This document shows, piece by piece, positions 23,101-34,800 of a stretch of DNA of 64,000 nucleotides. Position 1 is the stretch's first letter; each line of letters opens with the position of its first letter. The notes under the pieces are model-generated. The model searched no databases and had not been told where the DNA came from. It saw only the letters and a list, made by a program, of their open reading frames with translations. The stretch is from Asterochloris sp. CNOR1 (taxonomy: Eukaryota; Chlorophyta; Trebouxiophyceae; Trebouxiales; Trebouxiaceae): NCBI GenBank assembly GCA_963969365.1, contig OZ017748.1:1488001-1552000 (forward strand), given 5' to 3'. Both the position numbers and the translations under genes were made by a program.

Positions 23101-25754
23101 AGGTGGCAGCTGGAAGGCACTGACCTGGGGTGCCGCGCAGCCTCTGCAGCCGCCTGCTCCTGCCGTGTACGTGCAGCCAGGTGCTGCTCCTTCCGCCTGA
23201 CCTTCCCCTGCTGCTGGCGCTCCAGGCCTCGCCTCTCAAGCGCTTCAAGCTGCCCCAGCTCTAGAGGCAGCATGAACAACAAGTGAAACCTGTTGTTGAT
23301 GGGCCATCATGCTCTAAGCAACCTCCAGCTTCAATAGCTGGCCCAACAATGCAGGCAGAATTTGAGACCCTCTGTCTTCTGGAGCCAGGGCAGGAGGGCT
23401 TTGGATCTGGCAGCCGAGGCCACAGCATGCTGAGCACACTGAAGACCATCAGTCTGCAAAGCATGTCTACATGCAGGTTGCGCAGCGATGCCTCAAACTT
23501 GGTGAGCACCACATGCAGTGCACTGGTGCAGACCATGTAGTCATGGCTGCTGCAGCAAATTGTGTCAGCTGGTGGTAGTGAGCCCAGCCTGGCTGGTGCA
23601 GCTGATCACGCAGCACGAATTTCATGCAGGCCAACCCTGCTGGATCTGGACACAAATATTGGTCTGTGCTCTGCTTACCGTCCTGAGCAATAACTGCATC
23701 CACCTGGCGGTGTATGTCAGGCAGGCTCTGGCCAGCCTCTGGCACAGCAGGTCCCTCTGCTGGTGCAGTGCTGGCTGCAGCAGCATCGCCATTCGCCATC
23801 AGCACTGGTTTGAGGCACTGCTGGACGCCCTCCTGCTGTGCAGCCCCCAGGACTGTCTGTCCAGATATGCAGGTGCCGCCGTTGAAGCTGGCACTGCACG
23901 GAGGCTGACACGGTTCAGCAGCTGCCACTGTTATTTGTCCATGCTGGTGCATGCAGCTGAGCGCTTCTTGCTGATTTTAAGCAGACCCACGTGACTCCAA
24001 TGCAGTCTGCCAATCTGCAACTGTTGCTTTTCAGGCTCCAAGGAAATTCAAATGGTGGGCTGCTGCATCCCCTGAGCACTGCTGGCAAAGTCTCCAGACT
24101 GGAGCCGCTGCGGCCCACCCTCAAGAAGGGACTAAGCTGCTGTACTGACCTCGTCTCACCTGAGCATGGCTGAGAAAGCCGCCAACAGTGGCGGCGGCTC
24201 ATCCAGCCACCGCACGCCCGCACCCTGCAGGCCCCTCCAGCTGCTTTCACCATTGCTTGTCTGCACCTCATACAGCTCGCTGCCCTTCCTGATGCCCACA
24301 ATCTCACCCTCCACCCTGCATCAGCAGCTGGCGCGTGCAGGGCCAAGACAAGAGCAGCGGCTGCACCTGCGAGCTCCTGAAGGAGCTCCTGAAGGAGCAC
24401 CTGGAGCAGCATTGCATGGTGTGGGGTGGGCAGCGGTCAAGGGTCCATTCTGTCGTACAAAACCAGCTTGCTGCAGCACTGGCTTGCGGGAAATTGCACT
24501 TCTGACTCACCATGCATTGCCCTCCAGGATGGCAACTTTGCAGCCGTAGGCATCCTTGCCCTGCGGCGGCTCCCACAGAGGCATGTCTGGGCCTGCAGAT
24601 GGCATGGTGGGGAAGTCCAGCAGCACAAGAGGCACCAGCACAAAAGGCATCACAGCCCAAGGCTGCTGGCAATGTGGTACAGTCTGTTGCTTTAAGCAGA
24701 AGCACAGAGGCTGGACAGAGGCTCATTTACCATGGTGGGCTTGCCAAGTACCTGAGTTCACCCAGTACAGGCGTGCAGCGTCCTTTGCACCCCAGGCACA
24801 CCCCACCAGCTGCTGCTGCAGCTGCTGCGCAATGACGTCCTTGCCTCTGCCAGTCAGCCCCTCCACACCTACAGGACAGTACGAGCTGGCTGCTTTGAAG
24901 ATTGATGGTGCAGGAAGTCCCTGACAGCCTTGAAGGCAGCAATTTTGACAGCATCCTGTTGCAATGCACCTGGCCAACAATAGAAACAGCCCTGCAACTC
25001 ACCTGTTTGAAGTGCAGCTGCCAGCTGCTCCAGAGTCTGGGGCACTGGAGAGAGCAGCAGGACAGCCGCATTGCGCTGAATGCTGCGCTCTGTGGCATTC
25101 TCCTTCCCTTCTGCCTCCACGTCGCCACAGCCCTCTAGAATCTCTTGTGGCACCCCTTTCAGGTACCCACACAGGTGCTGCAGCAGGGGCATGGTGGCAC
25201 CTGCAGCGCAGTTGTCTGCTCTGTCAGAGGCCACGGCAGATGAACTGATGGGCAGAAGCTGATTGTAAGATACAACAGGCATGACAGAGGGACATGACCA
25301 GAGAGATGGGTTGAAGGGGCACATGGATAGCACCTGTTGTGCCTTTATGGCGCTCATCAGCCAGGGCATCCAGCCAGCGCAGTAGGCCCTCAAATTTGGT
25401 GCACTTGCACGTCATGTGCTGTGGTGCCAGCAGGGGCAGCTTGTTGGCACCTGCAGCTGGGCAGGTGACTGTGTCAGCATACCACTCATGCACATGCACA
25501 GACATGATGAGGCTCTGATTCCCCTAAATTTGCTTGCCTGTGGCCTTTGCGGCTCTGAGAAGTACATCCTGCCATGTTGTTGGGCTGAGGCTGCTGTTGA
25601 TTAATTTGTAGCCCCAGTCAAAGCTGCCACAGCTCGCATTGGTAGAGCACAATATCCTTGCCACTAGCAATGCTGTTCGGGTTACAGAGTGGGTAGTCCA
25701 GCCATTCTGCTGGCCTGTTAAGTCCACAAGCAGAAGCAGCTTGAGGCTGGACAT
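20149..25754 (-). CDS. TICRR: Treslin/TICRR-like replication origin firing factor
   Basis: Treslin (Sld3-related) brings Cdc45 to the MCM helicase at origins. The start at 25,754 gives MSSLKLLLLVDLTGQQNGW, matching the VMLLLDTAGG start of animal Treslin. Exons 25754-25538, 25450-25334 and 25200-25003 join in phase. They continue into GATMPLLQHLCGYL and RNAAVLLLSPVPQTLEQL, parallel to animal HGALMETLLDY and VNAVFLLAPCPHSQREL. Near 24,770 is ARLYWVNSG, like ITFYWVDTT. Near 24,600 comes PFVLVPLVLLDFP, then EIVGIRKGSELYEVQ. Near 21,420, LRNALALQLWLRVHLLAAC corresponds to the VRECQLQVFLRLEMCL helix of the Cdc45-binding region. An acidic piece (VEELFEDLSHEM) follows near 20,490, and a possible terminal piece ends at a stop near 20,149. 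The first intron uses a GC donor (cag/gcaagc). Identification is by motif order; middle exons and the end are uncertain. Confidence 0.66.
20591..20945 (-). repeat. Duplicated segment in the Treslin-like gene
   Basis: Two segments about 295 bases apart are alike: cagctctga-(g/a)-g-t/c-acctgt-cccaactcctctgcagca at 20,591-20,640 and its counterpart at 20,886-20,940 (shared blocks cagctctga, acctgt, ctctgcagca). The first lies in or beside an acidic exon, the second upstream of it in the direction of transcription. It fits the exon-edge echo pattern. Confidence 0.55.
21198..21320. repeat. Tandem repeat, unit about 40 bp, three copies
   Basis: The phrases cagcaatgacggtctctgct and tctg(g/c)aaaggcatacag repeat at about 21,201, 21,240 and 21,280, the last copy more diverged. 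The array lies just beyond the donor of the Treslin-like exon that ends near 21,384 on the minus strand, so it is intronic. Confidence 0.75.
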
Positions 25755-25898
25755 GTCACCGCTCACGACATGCAATGCTTGCGATCTGGGCCTGACTTGG
25801 TTACGGCCGCATTGTACACGAATGCAGCAGTGCCATTTCAGCAGTATTTACCACATCCAAGTCAACGTCGTTGACTCCCAGCATGCCACGCATATATT
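25755..25898. promoter_or_regulatory. Bidirectional promoter, Treslin-like / ZGRF1-like
   Basis: About 144 bases separate the start codons of two divergent genes, both tied to DNA replication or fork repair. I see no TATA box. A shared promoter would couple their expression, for example at entry into S phase; that is inference. Confidence 0.5.
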
Positions 25899-28800
25899 AT
25901 GCCACACCGAGGCATTGATACATCTCAATCGAGTACACAACATTTCTCAGCCCTGTACACCAAGCACCTTGTCCAGAAACGAAAGGTATGGCTGGAGGGT
26001 CAGGTTGTTGTGATCCAGCATGTTTGGAAGCACGCCAGGAATAGGCAGGCACGGCTGCTAGACAGCAGTGGCCATGTGCTGAATGAGGTCACCCTCCCAG
26101 CATCCCTTGAAATCAGCGAAGGCTCAGAGGGGCTGACAGTCTTCGAAGGCTGGCTTGTCAATGTTGAGGCCAGGAGCCCCAGAGCTGCTGCTGGCAGTGG
26201 GGCATCAGCAGCACAGCCGCCTAGCCCCAAGCGCGCTCGGCGGAGCGTGCCAGTGCTAAGGCAGCGCTTTGCAGTGCCGCGGCAGCAGGCACCTCTGCTG
26301 GTGCCTGCAGTCAGCCAGCATGACCAGCCTCAGCAGCATGACTTGGGCAGCGCAGAGGCATCTCCAGAGGCACCCCTCTTGTCAGCTTCAGCTTCAGCAG
26401 GGCCTGCTGTCTCCATTGCCTGGCCCAGGAGAGACGCAGGTCAGGCACAAGTGAATGCATGCAGGCAGCAGCCCTTACTGCTGGTCAACAAGCCCGTGGG
26501 AGACCTGGAGCCAGCTGCTGAACCCTTGCCAGTCTGGCAGCTGCAGGGGGATGCCCTGCACCACAGCTGTGGCAGCTCAGCAGTGTTGGAAAGCGGCCAC
26601 AGGCCCAGCAGCCCAGCTGCTGGAGCAGCCAGCGCTCCTCGTTCAGGTGACTCCTGTTTCCTCAACAGCTCTCTTTACTGTGAGTTGCAATGTGCAGATG
26701 CACAAGGGCATTCAGGAAGCGGAAGACTATGGGTGGAGTCTGGCTTGCGGTCCTGCACATGCAGCCTGGAATGGCAGCAATTTGGGCTTGTGGGCATGTG
26801 ACAGTGGTTGTCCCTTGCCTGCAGATCAGGAGATATTGCAAATGCTGGCCAGCCTGGGCCCTTGTGCTGCAGCTGCCCAGCATGCTCCTCAGTTGCAGTT
26901 CCCCAGCAGATCAGCAAGCTCACCTCGGCAAAGGCCTGGCGATTTACCCGCCAGTGCTGTACACTGCACCTCGCCTCCACTGGCAGCGGCAGCTGGGCAA
27001 CTGCTGAGCCATGGTGCTGTGCACGATGCCTCCCTAAAGCTGTCAGGGGCAGCAGCAAATGTGTCGAGCCCCGATGCAGTGCAAAGCCCCTCTGTGCAGC
27101 TGATGGTGGCAGAAGACCTGTTGAGTCCCAGTGCTGCACACTGCACCCGGCCGCAGCTGGCAGGGGCAGCAGGCGACATGATGGGCCTCTCTCCTGCTGC
27201 TGCACAGACTCTGCCATGGCAGGAGGTGGAGACTGATGCCGCCTCCATCCTAGCTAGTCCTGAGCCAGATGCACAGGTGCCCGATGCGACAGCTGCTGCC
27301 CCTTCAAGCTCTGCAGCAGGTGTAGAGCAGCCAGCTACGCCTGCGGGGTCGTCACTTTCGGACCCTCCCAGGCACACAGCAGTAGCAGCTGCTGCTGGTG
27401 ATGGCGTGCACGGCAGAGCCGCGGCAGCTGCTGGTGACAGTTGCATACAGGGCCAAGCTGCAGCAGCAGGTTGTGGTGGTGATGGCATGCAGAGCCAGGC
27501 TGCAGCTGCCGCTGCCAGTCATCAATGGATGCGAGGCCCAGCAGCGGATGCTTCCACTGCCGCCACCGGCATACAGGGCCAGCCAGTAGCCAGGCTGGAC
27601 GCCGCCGCTTTGGCCTCTGCTGCATTGAGGTGGGGTCAGCCTGCCAGCGCTCAGCCAACAGATCGGGGCTCAGTGGGGACAGCTGCACTGCAAGGCGCTC
27701 TGTGCCCCTCAGCTGCCACAGGAGCACCACCTGCTGCCAATGGTCTCAGGCAGCCACGCTTCAAGGTGCCAGCTGCCTTGCAGAGGCCTGCACAGCCAGC
27801 AAGCGCTCGGCAGCGTCCTCCAGGGCCAGGCAGTGTCGTGGGGCCCACGCAAGCCCCTGGCAGGGGCGACCTGCACCTGCGCCAGCAGCAGTCAGTCCGC
27901 TTCCCCTCTGCAGCAGATGCGGCGCTCCCTGCAGCACGCTGGGCTGTCATTGCTGATAGCTACGCCACAGTCCAGGAGTACAAGGCAGCGCTGCAGGCAA
28001 GCCTTGTGGAGGAGTTGAACCTTAGGTGAGGTATTTTGGTTTGCTGGTGTACAACTAAAGAATGCATTGCAGGCAAGCCTCATGGAGGAGCTGAGCCTCA
28101 GGAGTGCCTCCTGGTGTTGCCATGGCAAGGCAGGGGAAGCATGCCTGGTAAGGGGACGGATGCAGTTTACCCAATATGGCAGCGCTGCAGGCCAGCCTCA
28201 TCGAGGAGCTGGACCCCAGGTGGGATGTCCTGATCTGCTTGACAGGGCAGAGGCAGGGAGACATGTGCATTGCGTGCCACAGAAGGCTGCAACACAGGCC
28301 AGTATCGTGAAGGAGCTGGATCACAGGTGCGGCTGTGAGTAGTGCCATGGCAGGATCCAGTGAGCATGTGTAAGTAAGCACATGCTGTCTGCTACCATCA
28401 GCAATGCTGCAGGCAAGCATGATGGTCAGAAGAGAACTTCTGACATCTTGGCAGGCAAAAGGTGCAGGCAACATGTGAGTTTGTGTGTGCAACAGAAGGC
28501 AGCACTGCAGGCAAATGGGGTGGAGAGCGCGCAGCTGCATTTGAGGATCTTGAATTGTGCAAAGCTCCACAGAAAGCAGCACTGCAGGCAGATTGGGTGG
28601 AGAGAGTACACTTGTATGCAAGGATGAGGACAATATTCCCTCATGACCAGCTGTTGTGCTGGCTTCGTGTCTGTGCAAAGCTGGGGAGTCAGCAGTACAG
28701 GGCTTTTGCTGGGGTCTTCTGTCATCTGCAAGCGCAAGGTCTCTGAGAAGAGGAGATTGTCAGGTGCTGGCTGCCACAGAGAGTCTGGCATTGTGCTCCA

Positions 28801-31800
28801 GTCACTTCAACTGTCAAGCTGCTTGCTGCAGGCTGCTGGAGATTGCCAAGGTTTTCCACGACGCCACTGCCAAGCAGACTTTGGCACAGCAGGCTGGCAA
28901 GTCACAGGCAGCCTTGCAGGCAAGCCCTTGTGTCAGCATCAGGCTGCTAGCCCTTACTGCTGTTGAGCATGGCTGTCAAAGTGCAGGCCGCGCGTGTGTT
29001 GGCAGGCTCCTGCAAAACAGACTTGCCACCACCTGCAGGCACAGTTGCAAGCCAGCCAACGCAGAGACACAGCCAAAGCCTCATGACATCGCAAAGCCTT
29101 CTCAAGCTTGCAGAGTAATGTTGGCAACAAGTCTTTGTAAGCTGAGGAGACCTGCAGAAGCGGCTGCAACCCCAGAAGCTGTCAAATACATCCATTACAA
29201 ACCTTGTCACTGCATGCAGGTCAGTGCTGGCAAGAAGGCTGTCAGAGTCTATTCCGGCGGCTCTGCCAGTGCAGGGGACGTGCAGAAACTGCTGCGAGCC
29301 CACAAGCTGGCTTTCTACGCCAGCTGTGAGCTCCAAACCTACAGGCAACGGCAGCAGGGCAGAAAGCGCAGCCAGGGACCAGCAGACGAGGATGCAGACT
29401 CTCCATCCAGCGCACGTCGTCCAGCCTCCACATTTCTCAAGATCTGGTGAGAGCAAAGCGCCTGGTGGCGCTGCCTGTCCAGGGGACGCAGGCTTCATAA
29501 CCTGTGCACAGCATCCGGCCTCCAGCTCACTGCAGACCAAGCGAGCTATCTTCGAGGGCTGGCAGCTGCTCCCTCTGGCAATTGGCACCACTTGTTGTGA
29601 CGCCACCAGGATTGGCATGAGCTGCATGCTGCAGCGTGAGGGTTGTGCAGGACAGCCCTTGCTTGCTGCAGCCTACCTTGCACCTGCAGCCAGCCTGCTT
29701 GGCAAAGCTCACTGTAGCTCTGGCCATCAACCGCATGTGCTCGGGCAGAGGTGCCTCTGGACTTGCGCACCTTGCTGCCGGAAGACTCTTGCTACCTGGT
29801 ATGTGTCTGCAGCTCCGGGCAGGGGAAGAGCTCCAGCTATCACAGAAACGACCTGTGGGTGATTGGCAGCACCAGGGAGCTGCAGGAGAGGGAAGGCAGG
29901 AGTGGCAGCAGCAGCTGGGTGGCTGTTGCCCGGAGCTGCTGGCATGGGCCCAACAAGGAGGGCAGGTGGTGCCTGCATGCTGCAGACTTGCTGCTACCCA
30001 TGTTTTGCTCAAGTTGTGCAGACTCACTTCTGGCTGCCAGTGCCGGCCATTGGTTTCCTGTCCTGCTGCCTGCATGGGCGCAACATGAGGGCAGGTGATG
30101 CCTTCTTGATGCACTCTTGCTGCTTGCTGCCAGTGCTTACCCATGTTGTGTTGTTCTGCTGCATACATAGGTCTCCTCTCGTCACAGCTCAGCACTGTGG
30201 TGCAAACATGCATGATGCTGAATGGCTGCATTCGCTGGAGGCCTCACTGGCCTTTTCACAATGCTTTGAAACCTGATTAAGATGAATTGTGGTGTTGCAT
30301 GCAGGCTGGAGATTGCCTGGGTTTCATCAGCACCAGAAGGGCTGCAGCACAGCCAGCTGGTCTTCTGCCTGCATGGCCCTGACGCCGCCTCTGAGCTGGC
30401 GATGCTGGATGCAGTGTCAGGACTGACCAGCCACACAGTCCCGGTGCTGCCTGGACTGATCAGCAGCAGCGTAGCAGGCAAGCGCAGGGGCTGCCTGCAC
30501 CCTCTGACAGGCATTAGTGCTGCTGCCCACAGCATGGTGGCAAACATTCAGCAACTTGCGGGTGCGAGCAGCGAGCAGGCAGCAGCAGGCAGCCAGGTGG
30601 AGCCCGCCCACATCAGCATGGCTGCCGCCTCTGGCGAGTGCCAGAGCGTTGCTGAGCAGTTTGGCCTCAACTTGGAGCAGACAGCGGTGCTGCAGCAATG
30701 TGACGGCTGGCGCAGCGTGGCCACGGGCACCAGTCCCGTCTGCGTGGTGCATGGGCCCTTTGGCAGCGGGAAGTCCTCCCTGCTGGTAGCAGTGATTCAT
30801 TTTCTACTGCGCTGCACCAGCGCTCCGAAGCGCAACCCCCTCAGCAACTTTAGGTGAACAGCGCATCCCTCGACTTATTATACCAGGATAGTCACGGAGG
30901 GCACTCTTGGGGCACCTAGCTGTTGCTCCTGCGGTGCAGCGTTGCACATGAGCACCAACACTTGTGCAACTTGGGTGTGCAGGGCATTGCCCTATATCCA
31001 CTTCTGCCAATCAGAGTGCTACTTCAGCACAGTGCTTTAGTAAGAGCACATGACTGCAGCAAGCTTGCTTCTCTTCAGACCTGGCACTGGCCTCCAATCA
31101 AGCAGGCCTTTTGATGCGCACTGACCACAGCAAGCTGCTCAGAAGTATCCAATGCAGACATGCCATTGCAGGATCCTCTTGGCGGCGCACACCAATGTGG
31201 CAGTGGATCGAGTGTTGATAGGGCTGGCAGCCTCTGGATGCACAGGTGACTGATTCTGGCTGCTGGCATGCCTGTGCCACGCCATGCTTCAGGCGACGGT
31301 CAACACAGCAGCTCAGCGCCAGCCAACATCCCTAGTGCAGTGCTTCAGCTTCCTGTCAAATGGCCTGCATGCCAGCCCCCACAAGGGGGCCAGCACTGAT
31401 CATGTTTGCTCTACAGACACCCGTCACATTGGCATCGACAAGTTCATGTTTGGGCAGAGCTTGCCAGTTTGTGGTCGCAAGTCACACAGATGCCCCACAT
31501 CCAACAAATCATGCACCATCACCTGTAGCCCTGCGGAAGATGTGCGCATTGACGCCCGACCAAGGACCAATATGCCTCCTTCGTCATGGCAGATCTTTGG
31601 TGTACCTGCCCGCTCAGTGTCCCAGCAGTACCCTGCATCTCAGCCCCGCCATGCTCAGCACTGACAACCTCCAGCCATGCAGATTTCCTGCGCATTGGTG
31701 CCCTGCGAAGGATCGACAAACGCCTGCTGGGCCAGAGCCTGCACGCTGCTGAGTCCAAGACAAAGGGAGATTCGGTGGCTGAGCTGAAGGACATGCTGGG

Positions 31801-34800
31801 TGCAACCACTAACGCATCAGAGGCCGCTGCCATCAGAAGGGAGCTGGAGCTTATGCAGCAGGTGAAGTAAGACACCAGGGCACAGGTGCGTGACTCCAAG
31901 AATGTTGAGACTGGCAGTGGTCAGGGCATGACAAAGTTGGGTGCCGCCACCATGATGCAACTGCAGTTCTGCATGCCTGCAGGGTGCAGAGCAGAGACAG
32001 AAGCAGCAGCTTAGCTTGTGCAGCTGCTCAACCAGAGGCAGCTGCATGCAGGACCTCCAGCTTGTTTCCCAGCACACAACCGCGGCCAGCAGTTGGCTGG
32101 CCACACACTGCTACCATCCTTGGGCCACTCTGACTGCAGGGTGCAGAGCGGAAGCGGAAGCTGCTGCTCAAGCATGTCCCAGTGGTTGGAGTGACCTGCT
32201 GCTCAGTTTCACTGCCCGTGCTGGACAATCAGACCTTTCAGGTGCTTCTTCCAGCTTCCAAATGCACCACCGCAACACCTAAGCTGCTGAAGCACATCTT
32301 TCTGCATCATTGCTGGACAATGTCCCTGCAATCCGCTTCATGGCACAACTGTGAGACATTCATGTGCCAAACTTCTACCAGTGACCTGGCTTGACAGCAT
32401 GAGTACATGCCTCAGCAAATTGTCCAGCTGCAGTGTATCTTGTTGGCTGGGACCCTCTATGCTCCCAGTAACATGACACATCTGTTTGTGCTGCGCCTTT
32501 GCCGTCTGCAAGCCTCTTTGCCCTTGCAAACAATGTGCGCCTGCCTGCAGATTGTCATTCTGGATGAGTGCAGTCAGATGGTTGAACCCCTCTCGCTGCT
32601 CCCACTGATGCAAGCCAAGGCCAAGTGAGGCTGCCCCCCAGTTGAATTTGCTTACAGCAATAAGCCTGTAACCCATGCACTATGAGCCTGCAGCCTGTTC
32701 GGCTGGGATTGCAACCCTCCCTCTGGGCCATGCACTGTGACCCTCTGTAACCTGGGCTGTGCCTGCACACACAGTCTTTGAGCGTCATTTGTGGACCCTC
32801 TACCTGCACAGCACGTGGCTTGTGACCTATGCATCTCTGAGCTCGCTCGCGGACCGGTCGGCTCATCACATGACTCCAGACTGCAGGCCGCCGCATGCTG
32901 CTGCAGGTTCCTGATCGCTGCTGGGGATCCTTGCCAACTGCCCCCTGTCATAGCCAGCCCATCTGAGATCTCTACGCAGCACCCTGGCACTGCAATGCCG
33001 GCAGACGCATCAGCAGGTCCAGCAGTGGGTCATGGCCTGGCCCGGCCTTTGTTCGAGCGCCTCGTCAGCATGGGCCACACCGCCCACCTGCTCAGGCGTC
33101 AGTACAGGCGAGCTGCTGTACTTGTCCAGGATACTGGCTGCTACTGGGCACCATTCTCTGCTCAGGGAGCACTGCGTCAGTGCCAACAGCCTGGCATGCT
33201 AGCTGCAGTCTATTCTGTCAATGACAGCTCAAGCAGACACCAGCATGCTCATATTGCACTCATGTACCTGGAGGAACTCCTTCTTACTGCTACACCCTGC
33301 CAACAGGCATAGTCTCATCTAGCAGCAATTTTCCTGCTATTGCAGGCCTGCCCCACATGTGTGCTTCTGCAGTCTGCAGGGATGAGCCCCTGCCCCCAAA
33401 CCACATGACGACCCTGTCGGATACTGCAACATGCATTGATGTAACTCACTGATGCCCGATTGCTATGCCGCAGCACTGTATACGTCAGGCACTGATTGCT
33501 ATGTGCCTTGCTTCACTTGCGTAGATCTTAATTGGTCTTTATTGCCTTGCCTGCGCAGATGCCTGACACAAATACCATGGTGGCAACTCGTTGCCAAGTG
33601 CCCATCCACTTGCGCAGGGGCAACCCGCTGCTCAGAGCACTGCCCAGATCGCCGCCCCCCGCAACCAGCACGGCAGCCACTTGCTGCTGACTGCCTTGTC
33701 ACACTTGCTCAAGCGCCCATCACTGCTCAGCGCAGTGCCTAGTCAGATGTCCTGCACTAACAGTCCATGACAATGGTTGATGTGGATGCCCCTCACTGCT
33801 AAGCGCAGTTCCATGCAATATTGCTGAGGTTGCAGACTGCAAGACTGCTGCAGCAGAGTGCCCAAGCAACATGACATTGCGGTCTATGAAGGTGCCACCC
33901 CCTGCTCAGCGCTGTGCCGAACCAGATGTACTATGGCGGAAGGCTGCTGGATGGCTGCTGCGAACAGGAGCGCCAGCCACTGCATCCAGGCCTGCCTACG
34001 CTGTGCTTCCTGGATGTGCGAGGGCAGCAGCAATACGAGGCTGGAAGCAGGAGCCCAGTGAATAGGGCTGAGGCGGCGGCTGTATGCTGCCTGGTAGCAC
34101 GGCTGCAGGACTGGGGAGTGCACCCCGGCAGCATTGGCGTCATCTGCTTTTTCAGGGCCCAGGTGACCTGTGGGCACAGCTCTTGAGGATCATCACTGAT
34201 GTAGAGCTGGTACAAAATGAATTGCCAGCAGTGTTACCAGATAAGGCCACATCAGCTGTTTTGGCATCTTCAGGGCCTACGTGACCTGCTTGCAAAGCTT
34301 TCAGGAGGTGTCATGGGTGCGTACAGGGCTGTTGCTAAGTGACATGACAGCTGTGGTGCCAGTGGCAGTGGCATCAGTTTCATCTGCTTTTCAGGGCCTG
34401 GGTGACCTGCTCTGACTGGGCGCTGGGCTGTCAGGTGTGTGAACAGCGGCTCAGCTGCACTCACCTACTGAAGTGGCATCAGAAATGTACAAGGGCTGTT
34501 GGGCAGTGCTTTGAAGTTGCGCACGGGGACCTGGGAAGTCGCATCTGATTTTGCAGGAGTCAAGCTGGCCAGAGGAGTTCGTGCAGAGCTGCAGACACCT
34601 GCTGCCTGGCCGTGGATGTTGGTATAGTTGTAGTGCAGAGAGCCTCCCTCCAGTATTCTTTCCTGCTACCCGTGGACAGCAGCAGTCATGTGCTGCTAGC
34701 ACACGGTGCCTGGCTGTGAGCATCCGACCATGTGCATGCAGGCCGCTCTGATCCAGCAGATGGTTGACAGGCTGCAGCCTGGCAGCAGCAACCAGGAGCA

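Noticed and set aside
24376-24400. gctcctgaaggagctcctga repeat as a CRISPR-like or regulatory array
   Set aside because: Only two 12-base units, with no spacers; a chance microsatellite-like repeat.
27989-28340. The ZGRF1 repeats as a coding tandem repeat
   Set aside because: The real continuation of the helix (LLEIAKVFHDA) lies at 28,832 in matching phase, and spacer sequence between copies has stops and no periodic frame. Intronic echoes fit better, though isoforms remain possible.
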